NCBI GenBank assembly: GCA_019058365.1
Contig: JAHPZE010000001.1
Location: forward strand, 372,001 to 436,000
Direction of reading: 5' to 3'
DNA length: 64,000 bases
Source: Promethearchaeota archaeon
GTDB taxonomy: Archaea; Asgardarchaeota; Lokiarchaeia; Sigyniarchaeales; SOKP01
Part shown: positions 1-7,859 of the stretch, in pieces
Position numbering within the stretch: position 1 is the first letter of the stretch
Layout: the number at the start of each line of letters is the position of its first letter
Position numbers and translations under genes: made by a program
The notes under the pieces: generated by a model
What the model was told of the DNA's origin: nothing
What the model saw: the letters and a program-made list of their open reading frames with translations, nothing else
The model's database searches: none

Positions 1-433
1 GCGTTTCATCGCTGGTGCCGGGTGGTAGATCGCAGATCAAATAGTCTAATTCTCCCCAAATTGCTTCGCCTAAAAATTGCCTCACAGCACTCATCTTCAT
101 TGGACCTCTCCAAATAACTGGTGAGTCTGAACTTTCAATGAGAAATGCCATACTCATTGCTTTAAGATTTAATGGCCCATTTACAGGATAAAATCTTTTT
201 TTATCAGGATCAACCCTTGGTTTAAGATTTGGATCTACACCCAACATTTTTAATACATTTGGCCCTGTTATATCTACATCTAAGATTCCAACTCTCAGTC
301 CAACGCTTACTAAACTCATAGCGAGGTTTACAGCTACTGTTGTTTTGCCCACTCCACCTTTACCAGATATAACAACTATTTTATGTTTAATTTTTTCCAT
401 GTTTTTTTTTATATTTTCTTCTAATTCATCCAT
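1..433 (-). CDS. Mrp/NBP35-type P-loop ATPase (3' part cut by window edge)
   Basis: This is a scaffold/carrier ATPase of the Mrp/NBP35 family, which handles Fe-S clusters in the cytoplasm. The minus-strand frame reads K-I-V-V-I-S-G-K-G-G-V-G-K-T-T, the deviant Walker A of the family, followed by a switch region V-D-I-T-G-P-N and the D-L-P-P-G-T-S-D-E motif right at the window edge. The C-terminal third is missing because the window ends. ATG at 433 is the first good start; the frame stays open to a TTG at 526, adding a stretch with one Cys, so the N-terminus is uncertain. The gene is divergent from the NifX-like gene at 640, with a palindromic operator between them. COG1433 and Mrp genes are commonly neighbours in archaea. 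Confidence 0.9.
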   Translation of the reverse strand, partial: MDELEENIKKNMEKIKHKIVVISGKGGVGKTTVAVNLAMSLVSVGLRVGILDVDITGPNVLKMLGVDPNLKPRVDPDKKRFYPVNGPLNLKAMSMAFLIESSDSPVIWRGPMKMSAVRQFLGEAIWGELDYLICDLPPGTSDET

Positions 434-572
434 CTTTTCTTTCTTTCCTTGCTCGACTGTTTTCTTCAAATCGATATCTGGAATATCTCTTTCTTGAATA
501 TTCTTGCACCTCTTATTTGTAATCAAATTTAATGGTTAAATTTATATATTTTCAAATTTTGTTAATAATTGA

Positions 573-592
573 TAATGAATAATTATTCATTA
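573..592. promoter_or_regulatory. Perfect 20-bp palindromic operator between divergent genes
   Basis: TAATGAATAATTATTCATTA is a perfect palindrome located between the divergent Mrp-like and NifX-like genes, about 50 bases before the latter's start. The 14-bp core TGAATAATTATTCA recurs at 3664-3677 and, with small changes, at 6057-6070 and 6134-6147, all in front of NifX-like genes of the same cluster. Operator function is inferred from position and symmetry. Confidence 0.6.
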
Positions 593-639
593 AATTAAAA
601 ACTTATGAATTGAAAATTTAAAAAAAAGGTTAGAAAAAA

Positions 640-1083
640 ATGAGTATTATTGCAATTCCTTCATTGGGTAATGGAGGCTTAAATGATCAGATGAGCCCTC
701 GTTTTGGGAGATGTGCTAGTTTTACATTTGTTGAAGTTGAAAATAACGAGATTAAAGCTGTAAAAACGGTTCCAAATCCCGCAGCAAATGCTATGGGGGG
801 AGCTGGTGTGCAAGCAACTCAGATTATTGGTAATAATGGTGCTAATGCTATAATAGTAGGATTCCTAGGCCCTAATGCTTCTAGTGGACTTAATGCTTTA
901 AATATACAAATTTTTCAAGCTCCAAATCAAACAATTACAATAAAAGAAGTCTTGAATCTCTATTTAGAAGGAAAATTACAACCAATTACTACCTCAAATG
1001 TCGCATCACACTATGGAATGGGAGGTGGTGGACGGGGTATGGGCGGCGGTGGCAGAGGCATGGGAAGAGGAAATCTACCCTAG
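640..1083 (+). CDS. NifX/NifB-like dinitrogenase iron-molybdenum cofactor family protein (COG1433), Gly-rich tail
   Basis: A 147-residue protein of the NifX/NafY/MTH1175 family, small alpha/beta proteins that bind metal-sulfur clusters or precursors. The family signature is visible: an N-terminal strand then S-P-R-F-G-R-C near residues 19-25, a middle G-A-N-A-I-I-V-G, and a helix before the tail. The last 25 or so residues are Gly/Arg/Met-rich (repeated G-G-G-R-G-M), not part of the fold and of unknown role. It leads a plus-strand set with two ferredoxin-MinD ATPases starting 40 bases downstream, and a perfect palindrome lies in its promoter. The organism need not fix nitrogen: no nif structural genes are present, and this family is widespread in anaerobic archaea. 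Confidence 0.9.
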   Translation: MSIIAIPSLGNGGLNDQMSPRFGRCASFTFVEVENNEIKAVKTVPNPAANAMGGAGVQATQIIGNNGANAIIVGFLGPNASSGLNALNIQIFQAPNQTITIKEVLNLYLEGKLQPITTSNVASHYGMGGGGRGMGGGGRGMGRGNLP

Positions 1084-1122
1084 AAAAGCTAGCGATTAAT
1101 TAGAAAATAAAAGATATCTCTA

Positions 1123-2046
1123 ATGAATAGCAAGAAATCCAAAATAATATGTATTACCGGAGGAAAAGGAGGAACAGGTAAAACATTATGTGCTGTAAAT
1201 ATTGCTATAATGTTCAAAAACGAAGGAAAAAAAGTTCTTCTTATAGATGGTGATGTAGAAAATCCTAATACATATTTATTATTAAATGGAAAACTTGAAA
1301 ATAAAAAAGATGTTCCTTTTTTCAAACCTAAAATTAATGAAGATAAATGCTCCAAATGCGGATTATGTGCTAAAAATTGCTTAGCAAATGCGCTTTTACA
1401 TATTAAAGATGCTTTTCCAATTCCAATCTTGACTGTTTGTTCTGGATGTCAGTTATGTTATAAGATCTGTCCTGAAAATGCAATTGAAGCAGATTCAAAA
1501 ACAATAGGGTTTATTTATTCAACAAAAATAAATGGACTCTCACTTTTTCTAGGTGAATTAATGCCTTCAGAAGCTAGATCAGCTGCAATTGTAGAAGCAC
1601 TTCTTGAAAAATTCGAAGAGATTCTTGAAGCTGAACCTGAAAAATTTGATATTATCATTTTAGATACTGCTCCTGGTGCGCATTGTGATGTGGAACTTTT
1701 AATAGCTAATGCAGATATTGTAATTCCCATAACAGAGCCAACTAAGTTCGGTAAATTAGATTTAATTAGGATAATGGAATTGATTATGTTATTAGGCAAA
1801 GAATCTCGAGTGATAGTAAACAGATCTTCATTATTAGGATTTAGAGACCAATTTTTAAAAGAATTAGAAGAAGAAAACATAAAAATTTTAGGTGATATTC
1901 CCTTGGATTCGGATATAGTAGAATCTTACTGCCAAGGAACACCGATTATGGATAGCAACAGTGTGTTCGATAGAGAGGGTGCTGGTTATAGAGCTTTTAA
2001 TAAGATTTATGAAAATTTAAAAAAATGGTTAGGAATAATTAAATGA
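1123..2046 (+). CDS. MinD/ParA-family ATPase with inserted 2[4Fe-4S] ferredoxin domain (COG1149)
   Basis: A 307-residue soluble P-loop ATPase. The deviant Walker A G-G-K-G-G-T-G-K-T is near residues 13-21 and a D-G-D-V switch follows. A ferredoxin domain is inserted at about residues 65-110, with C-S-K-C-G-L-C-A-K-N-C and C-S-G-C-Q-L-C-Y-K-I-C-P as two [4Fe-4S] motifs. The second half of the ATPase carries I-I-L-D-T-A-P-G. These proteins are thought to couple ATP hydrolysis to Fe-S or metal-cluster handling; the precise partner is unknown. It is followed after 22 bases by a second copy of the same family, and the pair probably acts as a heterodimer with the NifX-like protein upstream. Confidence 0.9.
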   Translation: MNSKKSKIICITGGKGGTGKTLCAVNIAIMFKNEGKKVLLIDGDVENPNTYLLLNGKLENKKDVPFFKPKINEDKCSKCGLCAKNCLANALLHIKDAFPIPILTVCSGCQLCYKICPENAIEADSKTIGFIYSTKINGLSLFLGELMPSEARSAAIVEALLEKFEEILEAEPEKFDIIILDTAPGAHCDVELLIANADIVIPITEPTKFGKLDLIRIMELIMLLGKESRVIVNRSSLLGFRDQFLKELEEENIKILGDIPLDSDIVESYCQGTPIMDSNSVFDREGAGYRAFNKIYENLKKWLGIIK

Positions 2047-2068
2047 CCTATAAAAGTTGAATGAGTTT

Positions 2069-2998
2069 ATGGACAGAAAAATAGTAGGCATTGTTTCAGG
2101 GAAAGGAGGTGTAGGTAAAACATCAATAACAGCTTCATTAGCAAGTCTTGCAGAAAAAGATCTAGAAATCCAAGTAATTGTAATGGATTGTGATGTTGAT
2201 GCTCCGAATTTAGCTATTATTCTTCCTCCTGAGGATGAATCCACAATAAAAAAAGAAGATACTTTTACTACGAGGAAAGCAGAATTTATAGAAAACCAAT
2301 GTACTAATTGCAAACAATGCATTGATGACCATTTTTGCGAATTTAATGCTTTAAAATGGGATAACCAAAATTCAATTCCTATAATAGATGTTTTAAAATG
2401 TGAAGGGTGTGGAGCTTGTAAAGTTTTATGTCCAGAACATGCTTTTGAAATACATCCGGTAAAAAGTGGAGAAATAATTTCATATAATAGTAAGATGGGT
2501 GTTCCTTTAATTTATGGTAAAACTCAATTAGGGAGCACCACATCTGGAAAATTAGTATCAGATGTGAAGGAATTTTTAAGTAATTCTGAAAATTTTAACA
2601 ATAGCAACTTAATATTAATTGATGGACCCCCTGGAATTGGTTGTCCAGTAATTGCGACTATTTCAAACTTAGATTATGTTATTACAATCTCTGAACCTAC
2701 ACCTTCGGGTTTGCATGATTTATTGCGAGTAATAGAAGTTATTCAACATTTTGCAATTCCATTTGGGTTAGTCATAAATAAATCAGATTTAAAAAGCACT
2801 TTTCAAGAAGATTTTAAAAAATATATTAATGAAACAGGATATACAAAATTAGGAAAAATACCATTTGATTTATCGATCCCAGAAGCAATGTCTTTTGCCC
2901 AACCAGTTGTAGATTTTGCCCCAGATTCTAAAGCAAGTTTATCTATTAATAATATTTATAAAAATTTAAAAGAAGTTTTATGGAATAATATTCAATAA
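2069..2998 (+). CDS. MinD/ParA-family ATPase with inserted ferredoxin domain, second copy
   Basis: The tandem partner of the previous gene, about 309 residues from ATG 2069; a TTG at 2057 is an alternative start giving four more residues. It begins directly with the Walker A region S-G-K-G-G-V-G-K-T-S, then D-C-D-V-D-A-P-N. The inserted ferredoxin has C-T-N-C-K-Q-C near residue 80 and C-E-G-C-G-A-C-K-V-L-C-P-E near residue 113. I-D-G-P-P-G-I-G-C-P-V, the family's Walker B-like motif, is present, whereas the upstream copy has L-D-T-A-P-G. Genes in such pairs are usually co-transcribed and diverged from one another, as here. Confidence 0.9.
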   Translation: MDRKIVGIVSGKGGVGKTSITASLASLAEKDLEIQVIVMDCDVDAPNLAIILPPEDESTIKKEDTFTTRKAEFIENQCTNCKQCIDDHFCEFNALKWDNQNSIPIIDVLKCEGCGACKVLCPEHAFEIHPVKSGEIISYNSKMGVPLIYGKTQLGSTTSGKLVSDVKEFLSNSENFNNSNLILIDGPPGIGCPVIATISNLDYVITISEPTPSGLHDLLRVIEVIQHFAIPFGLVINKSDLKSTFQEDFKKYINETGYTKLGKIPFDLSIPEAMSFAQPVVDFAPDSKASLSINNIYKNLKEVLWNNIQ

Positions 2999-3041
2999 AA
3001 CTAAATGCCTTATATTAAACTATTTCACATAAAATAAGAAT

Positions 3042-3461
3042 TTAAATATATTCTCTAACAAAGAAATAGACATTTTTAGAATTGCATTCTACGCAATTAA
3101 CTTTTCCATCCTTTGATGCAGTGGGATCTTCCCATTCATGATTACAATCTAAACATCCATATCCTTTAAAGCTTAATTTATAATCAAAATTCCCACCATA
3201 GACTTTAATTTCTTTCCCCTCAAGCAAGGCTAAAGTATTTTTCTGATGGGCACTTTCAAGAATTCTTGAAAAAGTAGGTTGACTTATTCCCATTCTTTCA
3301 GCAGCTGCTTTCTGATTCAAGCCTAAATAATGTTTTAATCTCATAGCTTCAAATTCAGCAACAGTTATTATAATTGAATCTTTTATTTTATTAGAAACCC
3401 CAGTGAAATAGGAATTATTAGGTGGCTGATTAACCCATCGTCGATGTCTGTTTCTTCCTAT
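3042..3461 (-). CDS. DUF134 (UPF0251) predicted DNA-binding regulator; probable non-AUG start
   Basis: The helix-turn-helix core (L-N-Q-K-A-A-A-E-R-M-G-I-S-Q-P-T-F-S-R) is typical of DUF134, a family usually found beside COG1433 proteins, as here. The only in-frame ATG (3344) would remove the family's conserved N-terminal R-x-R-R-W and E-F-E-A segments. The frame remains open upstream and reads G-R-N-R-H-R-R-W, typical of the family N-terminus, but the codon where Met is expected is ATA (3459-3461), preceded by a GGTGA ribosome-binding-like sequence. The C-terminus has two CxxC pairs (C-L-D-C and C-V-E-C), a probable zinc ribbon. I infer it regulates this cluster through the palindromes. The start is either a rare AUA or a mutated ATG. 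Confidence 0.8.
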   Translation of the reverse strand: MGRNRHRRWVNQPPNNSYFTGVSNKIKDSIIITVAEFEAMRLKHYLGLNQKAAAERMGISQPTFSRILESAHQKNTLALLEGKEIKVYGGNFDYKLSFKGYGCLDCNHEWEDPTASKDGKVNCVECNSKNVYFFVREYI

Positions 3462-3662
3462 ATCGAATCACCAAAAAAATAATTTTAACTATATTTCCAA
3501 TTGATATACTATATAAAAGTATTAATTTAGATTTTTATTATTAATTATTCAAAATTATTAGAAAAATGATTATTAAGAAATTTCTTAGTTCTTTATATCT
3601 TTATACTTAATTAATATACCTCGATTTTTATGTAAAACTAAAGAAAACACATAATATATATT

Positions 3663-3678
3663 ATGAATAATTATTCAT
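3663..3678. promoter_or_regulatory. Palindromic operator upstream of second NifX-like gene
   Basis: ATGAATAATTATTCAT, a perfect 16-bp palindrome with the same core as the site at 573-592, located about 65 bases before the NifX-like gene at 3745 and on the upstream side of the divergent DUF134 gene. That position allows both autoregulation and control of the NifX gene. Confidence 0.6.
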
Positions 3679-3744
3679 TAAATTTAAATTTTATAATTTC
3701 CTATAATATAATATAAAATAAAATTAATTAATAAGTTGAAAAGA

Positions 3745-4155
3745 ATGAAAATAGCTATTAGTACAGAATCAGGAAATGTATGCGCTCACTTTGGCCGAGC
3801 GCCAGAGTTTACTTTTGTTACAATCGAAGATAATAAAATAATAAAAAAAGAAATACTTCAAAACCCAGGACATTCCGTAGGCAGTATACCTCAATTTGTA
3901 AATCAACAAGGAGCTAAATATATGATTGCGGGAGGTATGGGGCGCAGAGCTGAAGATTTTTTTAATCAATATGGAATTGAAGTAATTGTAGGAATTACTG
4001 GTAAAGTTGATGATGTTATCAAAAAGATCTTAGACGGAACTTTAAAAGGAGGAGAAAGTCTTTGCTCTCCAGGAGGGGGTAAAGGATTCGGTGTCGAAAA
4101 AATTCATACTGAAGCTGATGATAATCATGAGCACCATCATTTACATGACTTATAG
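3745..4155 (+). CDS. NifX/NifB-like (COG1433) protein with His-rich tail
   Basis: About 136 residues from ATG 3745 (a TTG at 3736 is in frame). It has the family strand M-K-I-A-I-S-T, then C-A-H-F-G-R-A-P-E-F, and the middle G-M-G-R-R-A-E-D-F-F. The C-terminus is rich in His and acidic residues (H-E-H-H-H-L-H-D), a likely metal-binding tail that differs from the Gly-rich tail of the paralogue at 640. It probably binds an iron-sulfur or other metal cluster intermediate. It is divergent from the DUF134 gene across a shared regulatory region. Confidence 0.88.
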   Translation: MKIAISTESGNVCAHFGRAPEFTFVTIEDNKIIKKEILQNPGHSVGSIPQFVNQQGAKYMIAGGMGRRAEDFFNQYGIEVIVGITGKVDDVIKKILDGTLKGGESLCSPGGGKGFGVEKIHTEADDNHEHHHLHDL

Positions 4156-4245
4156 TTTTTAAAGAGCTTAAAGTTTAATTGAAAAGGAATTTTTTAATCC
4201 AGATTCTTCTTATATTGCGATATTAACATGTTATTGAAAACTAGG

Positions 4246-4455
4246 TTAGTAATAAAGATCTTCTTTAATTTCACCATTAGGTAACATATTATCAGGATGA
4301 TTTTTTCCGCGCTCTTCCAATGCATATCTAATACAATTTTTATTTCCAATTAAACAATAATTTTCAACCCATTTGGGATCAAGTTTACCCTGATCAACAA
4401 AATATTTAATTGGGCAAACGGGATACCATTTACAGGTTTTGCTTTTGGTTTTCAA
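4246..4455 (-). CDS. Small Cys-rich protein, 69 residues
   Basis: A short cytoplasmic protein with a four-Cys pattern: C-K-W-Y-P-V-C-P near residues 8-15, then C-L-I and C-I-R-Y later. It ends in an acidic segment around D-N-M-L-P-N-G-E. Similar small proteins with the C-K-W-Y-P-V-C-P-[IM]-K start occur in anaerobic archaea and bacteria; to my memory they are often labelled as uracil-DNA glycosylase without clear reason. The Cys spacing suggests a metal or Fe-S site. No function is assigned. It belongs to a minus-strand group of redox genes. Confidence 0.65.
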   Translation of the reverse strand: MKTKSKTCKWYPVCPIKYFVDQGKLDPKWVENYCLIGNKNCIRYALEERGKNHPDNMLPNGEIKEDLYY

Positions 4456-4554
4456 TTTTAGATACAGTCTCAGATAAATTTAATTATAAATAGAACATCA
4501 GGAAATAAAATATAAAGTAAAAAATTAAATAAATCTTTTTTGTTGAGAGAAACA

Positions 4555-4992
4555 TCAACCATCATTATAATCGATAATTTCAGGTAATATTGCATTATTA
4601 GGACAATTTTTAAAGCATTTTAAGCATTTAAAACATTGTGTTAGGTTTTTTTTATAAAATTTGATCAATTCCTTGCCTGTTTTTTCATCTTTTTCAAGTT
4701 CAAAGAGGGATTGAAAACAAAAATCCTCATCTAAGCAAATTCTACACAATGTACAGCTTTCTTGATCAATGGAAAAACCTCTCAATTTTCCTTCCTTAAT
4801 CGAGATAACTTCAATGGCACCATGCTCACAAACATCCACGCATTTTAAACATCCTTGACATTTATCATAATTCACATATCGAAGTGAATTTCTAAAAAAG
4901 ATTGCTTTTTTTGGACAACTGTACATACATCGTTGACATAATACGCATAAATTTGGATTTATATATATTGGAAATAGTTTCTCTTTTTCCAT
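4555..4992 (-). CDS. Polyferredoxin-type 4Fe-4S protein
   Basis: A 145-residue soluble electron carrier. In order it shows C-V-L-C-Q-R-C-M-Y-S-C-P, C-Q-G-C-L-K-C-V-D-V-C-E, C-T-L-C-R-I-C and C-F-K-C-L-K-C-F-K-N-C-P, so four cysteine clusters able to hold up to four [4Fe-4S] centres. The third motif is less regular: the run after it (L-D-E-D-F-C-F) stretches the spacing. It has no membrane segment. It lies between the Cys-rich small protein and the OsmC protein on the same strand and could carry electrons for cluster assembly or for the redox proteins around it. Confidence 0.85.
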   Translation of the reverse strand: MEKEKLFPIYINPNLCVLCQRCMYSCPKKAIFFRNSLRYVNYDKCQGCLKCVDVCEHGAIEVISIKEGKLRGFSIDQESCTLCRICLDEDFCFQSLFELEKDEKTGKELIKFYKKNLTQCFKCLKCFKNCPNNAILPEIIDYNDG

Positions 4993-5061
4993 GATAATTT
5001 ATGCTAAATTTTATGTATTAAAGTAAGGAATTCTAAATAAAAAAAAAAAGGAGAAAAATAT

Positions 5062-5571
5062 TTATTTTCTAATCTGAACCTTTGGTGTAATTTTGGAAGC
5101 TCCACCAAAATTTGTAATTACAGGACAATGGGTAAAAACTTTATCCATTAATTCATTGATTTTCTCTTCGGACGCATCTGCTTTAATTCTAATAACGGGT
5201 TCAAGCTTATCATAGCCTGCTATTTTTGAATCGTCAATTCCAAAAAGTGCTCCTAAATTAATATGTCCCCGAGAGAAAACCTTTAATTCTTCGATGTTAA
5301 TATCCATTATTTTAGCCCAGAATTTAGTCACAGCAATGATACAAGCACCAATAGAAGATAAAATCACTAATAATGGTGATGGTCCTTTATTTGTACCATC
5401 TAATCCTCCAGGAGCATCTATTAATAATTCAAAAGGATCCCCACCTGGATTACCCATTATACATTTGACTTGCATACCATCTGATAGCATCTCGCATTCA
5501 ATGTTAAAGTTCTTTTCCCCAGCATTCCAATCTGCCTTAATGGCATTATAAGTTTCTTTAAAACTTGGCAT
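5062..5571 (-). CDS. OsmC/Ohr family protein
   Basis: A 169-residue protein with the OsmC fold. Two conserved cysteines are present: S-S-I-G-A-C-I-I-A-V near the middle helix, and F-T-H-C-P-V-I-T-N close to the C-terminus. In the family such a pair acts as a thiol peroxidase site or, in archaeal relatives, in sulfur transfer. The C-P-V motif is typical of the YhfA-like subgroup. It sits between the polyferredoxin gene and a NifX-like gene on the same strand, with about 45 bases to the latter, so the three may be one transcript. The exact substrate is not known. Confidence 0.88.
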   Translation of the reverse strand: MPSFKETYNAIKADWNAGEKNFNIECEMLSDGMQVKCIMGNPGGDPFELLIDAPGGLDGTNKGPSPLLVILSSIGACIIAVTKFWAKIMDINIEELKVFSRGHINLGALFGIDDSKIAGYDKLEPVIRIKADASEEKINELMDKVFTHCPVITNFGGASKITPKVQIRK

Positions 5572-5615
5572 ATTTATTCAACTCATTTAAGTTAAAATTT
5601 TATTTTTATTTTCAT

Positions 5616-6005
5616 TTAATGAGTGTGAGCATGATCTGAGTTATTTCCACAACTGGCGTCATTTAATGATATTAATTGATGTTCTAATAACATTCTGACA
5701 TTTTTTTCAATGCTTCCATTGATACCTTGAAATAAATTTATGTTAACTTGTTGAAAACCCATAAATGGGCGCATCCCAATACCGGTTAGAATCATATCAG
5801 TAACATTTCTTTGTTTCATATTAATAACAGGTTCCATACAACCAGAATGACCATGATTAGGTAATTCAAAAACCTTCCTGAACTTACCATCATCATAAAT
5901 TTCAATTCCAAGGAAATAATTACAATGTCCAAAATGAGGTGATATATTATCAGAGATTTCAGGACCATCAGAGGGAATTCCAATAATTCTATTCATATCT
6001 CTCAC
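5616..6005 (-). CDS. NifX/NifB-like (COG1433) protein, third copy
   Basis: A 129-residue third member of the NifX/NifB-like family in this cluster. It shows I-S-P-H-F-G-H-C, a middle block with I-L-T-G-I-G-M-R-P, and a short His-containing tail (H-A-H-T-H). The start is GTG 6005 or ATG 5996. C-G-N-N near the end is unique to this copy. The promoter region upstream carries three operator-like repeats related to those before the other two copies, so all three are likely co-regulated. Confidence 0.85.
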   Translation of the reverse strand: MRDMNRIIGIPSDGPEISDNISPHFGHCNYFLGIEIYDDGKFRKVFELPNHGHSGCMEPVINMKQRNVTDMILTGIGMRPFMGFQQVNINLFQGINGSIEKNVRMLLEHQLISLNDASCGNNSDHAHTH

Positions 6006-6056
6006 ACTTATTCTTCTTTTTTTTTTTTGAAAATATGTAAGAAGAATTATAATTTT

Positions 6057-6209
6057 TGAATAATTATTCCTATGACTTAAATTTAATGTTTTGAAATTAA
6101 TAAGAATGAAATGTGTAATAATTATTAATCTTTTGAATAAGTATTCATAAATCTTAAATTACTATACAAATATCTATTAATTAGTCCTTATATATTGAAT
6201 ATTCATTCA
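6057..6209. promoter_or_regulatory. Cluster of operator-like TGAAT...ATTCA sites
   Basis: Between the divergent NifX-like gene (start 6005) and the small gene at 6238 there are three related elements: TGAATAATTATTCC at 6057-6070, TGAATAAGTATTCA at 6134-6147, and TGAATATTCATTCA at 6196-6209. They match the perfect palindromes at 573-592 and 3663-3678. Binding by the DUF134 protein is a hypothesis. Confidence 0.5.
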
Positions 6210-6237
6210 AAAATTAAATTCAAAAGTTGTTAACAAA

Positions 6238-6429
6238 TTGAAGAGTTATAAAGAGATAATAAAAAGCGATACTTTTAAAGTAGAAGATGAATATATTGTT
6301 GATACTAAAATATTTAAAATGTGTTGGGGTTGCGAAATAAAACATAAGTCGGGTCATATGGTTTGGGACACAAGTAAAATGCGAAGAATTTTCTTTTGCG
6401 ATGATTGCTTCGCGAAGTTAAAGAAATAA
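6238..6429 (+). CDS. Small CxxC protein, unknown function
   Basis: A 63-residue basic protein starting at TTG 6238. It contains C-W-G-C near residue 29 and C-D-D-C near residue 54, two CxxC pairs separated by about 20 residues, a spacing typical of a small zinc ribbon. There is no membrane segment. It is divergent from the third NifX-like gene across the operator cluster, so it may be co-regulated. I do not recognise the family. Confidence 0.55.
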   Translation: MKSYKEIIKSDTFKVEDEYIVDTKIFKMCWGCEIKHKSGHMVWDTSKMRRIFFCDDCFAKLKK

Positions 6430-6508
6430 GCTTCATTTTCTTATTCTATATTTTTTTAAAACTTAATTAAAGGTAAAATTATGTTTTATACATTAGATAA
6501 GATATAAT

Positions 6509-7300
6509 TTATAAAACAAATATTTGTAAAATTAAATATATTCCAATTCCAAACGCATAAGCGGGTATCAAATATTTCCAAAATTTATTTGGCAGAACTC
6601 TTACTAAATAAGGAGCTATAAGAGCTGCAAAAAAACCTCCAGTAAACAATGATGGAAGAAGAACAAGATCTACCATAACACCAGCAAAACTTATCAGAAA
6701 AAATGTGAATATACCCATAATCGAGACAATAGATTCTGCAAAAGACACAATAGCAGTTGCGCTTTTTTCATAAACTCCAGAAAAAATTTGACCCATAGTT
6801 ATGACTGGACCATAACCTCCTCCTCCAATCCCTTTATTGAAACCTGCTAATGCTGAAAAACCTATTAACATTTTTGGTCGCTTTTTAGAAAATTCAATGT
6901 TGTTTAATTTTATTTTGATAAATCCTGAAATCCCCATAAAAAGGATTAAAATCGCTACATAGGTTTTTATTACGATATCAGGGAATTTTATTGCAAAATA
7001 GCCAAGACATACAGATGCGAAAATTGCTAAACATCCAAAAAATGCCATTATTAAAGCCATTTTAGTAGCATCATTTAATGGACGAAAAGAATAACGAACA
7101 TTTTTAAATTCATGATCAAAAAATGTGTCAATTGCTCCAGTAATAGCCTCTGAAATTAAAATAGTTGGAACGACTTGAAGAGGAGTATAACCCATTAAGA
7201 ATAATAACGGCGATAATGCGGTGCCAAAACCCATTCCAGCCATGGAATCCATAGATTCAAATAAAAATGCAAATAAAATTATAATTAAGATTAATTCCAT
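6509..7300 (-). CDS. TauE/SafE family sulfite/anion exporter
   Basis: A 263-residue integral membrane protein with about eight hydrophobic segments. The N-terminal G-M-G-F-G-T-A-L-S-P-L and the repeated half G-G-G-G-Y-G-P-V-I-T are the two family motifs. Members export sulfite, sulfoacetate or related organosulfur anions, and here the neighbourhood of OsmC and Fe-S handling genes supports a sulfur role. It is preceded on the same strand, 12 bases upstream, by a 51-residue membrane protein, which is probably its partner. Confidence 0.9.
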   Translation of the reverse strand: MELILIIILFAFLFESMDSMAGMGFGTALSPLLFLMGYTPLQVVPTILISEAITGAIDTFFDHEFKNVRYSFRPLNDATKMALIMAFFGCLAIFASVCLGYFAIKFPDIVIKTYVAILILFMGISGFIKIKLNNIEFSKKRPKMLIGFSALAGFNKGIGGGGYGPVITMGQIFSGVYEKSATAIVSFAESIVSIMGIFTFFLISFAGVMVDLVLLPSLFTGGFFAALIAPYLVRVLPNKFWKYLIPAYAFGIGIYLILQIFVL

Positions 7301-7312
7301 GATTACTTAACC

Positions 7313-7468
7313 TTAAAATACAAAGTAAAATAAAACCATTGTTACAAAGTAAAAAAGTAAAGCAACACTTATTTTCATAATAGAACGTTTTTCTACTCTC
7401 ATTCTTTCTATAATTGGCTTTTCATCTAATTCACGTGCTTCTTTTCCAATTTCCCAATCCATTTCCAT
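7313..7468 (-). CDS. 51-residue single-span membrane protein upstream of the TauE gene
   Basis: An ORF from ATG 7468 reads M-E-M-D-W-E-I-G-K-E-A-R-E-L-D-E-K, a charged N-terminal half, then one hydrophobic segment (I-S-V-A-L-L-F-Y-F-V-T-M-V-L-F-Y-F-V-F) and stop. It is transcribed in the same direction as the TauE/SafE gene and ends 12 bases before it. A second in-frame ATG lies two codons in. Its size and location suggest an accessory subunit of the transporter. No homologue is known to me. Confidence 0.6.
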   Translation of the reverse strand: MEMDWEIGKEARELDEKPIIERMRVEKRSIMKISVALLFYFVTMVLFYFVF

Positions 7469-7859
7469 AACTTTTTTCACACTTTTTTTAATTAATAATT
7501 ATTAGTTATCATTAAATATAATTAAATATAATGATATTTTTCTATTTAAAGATTATTTTTTCCAATACAAATGTTCTTAGTATGAATAATGTTCGGTTTT
7601 TCCCACTTTTTTCCGAACTATCTCCGAAATATTTAAATATTTTTCTTTATAAATATTAGATGGTAAAAGAAGAAAAAAATAATCTAATAAAAAAATTATA
7701 TATTGAAAATTATTCAATAAGAGAGAAAATTTGAGGTGGTATTTTTTAATAAAAAAATTTTTGCTGTAGTAAATAAATCATCATATTCGTTAAGAATGGT
7801 AGGAAACATGATAGAACTTCAAAAAAATTGGAATTTTAATTAAAAGGGATGAGGATGAA
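7469..7859. other. Intergenic regulatory region with inverted repeat
   Basis: No gene seen. It holds a GTTCGG...CCGAAC inverted repeat (7591-7618, 16-base loop), then TCTCCGAAATATTTAAATAT, an A/T-rich element that could be a TATA region, and an imperfect TTGAAAATTATTCAA at 7703-7717 related to the operators above. The small plus-strand genes begin at 7860. Confidence 0.4.

Noticed and set aside
2029-2322. Long minus-strand frames opposite the MinD-ferredoxin genes and similar frames opposite other genes
   Set aside because: They are antisense shadows of well-supported genes with no domain signal.
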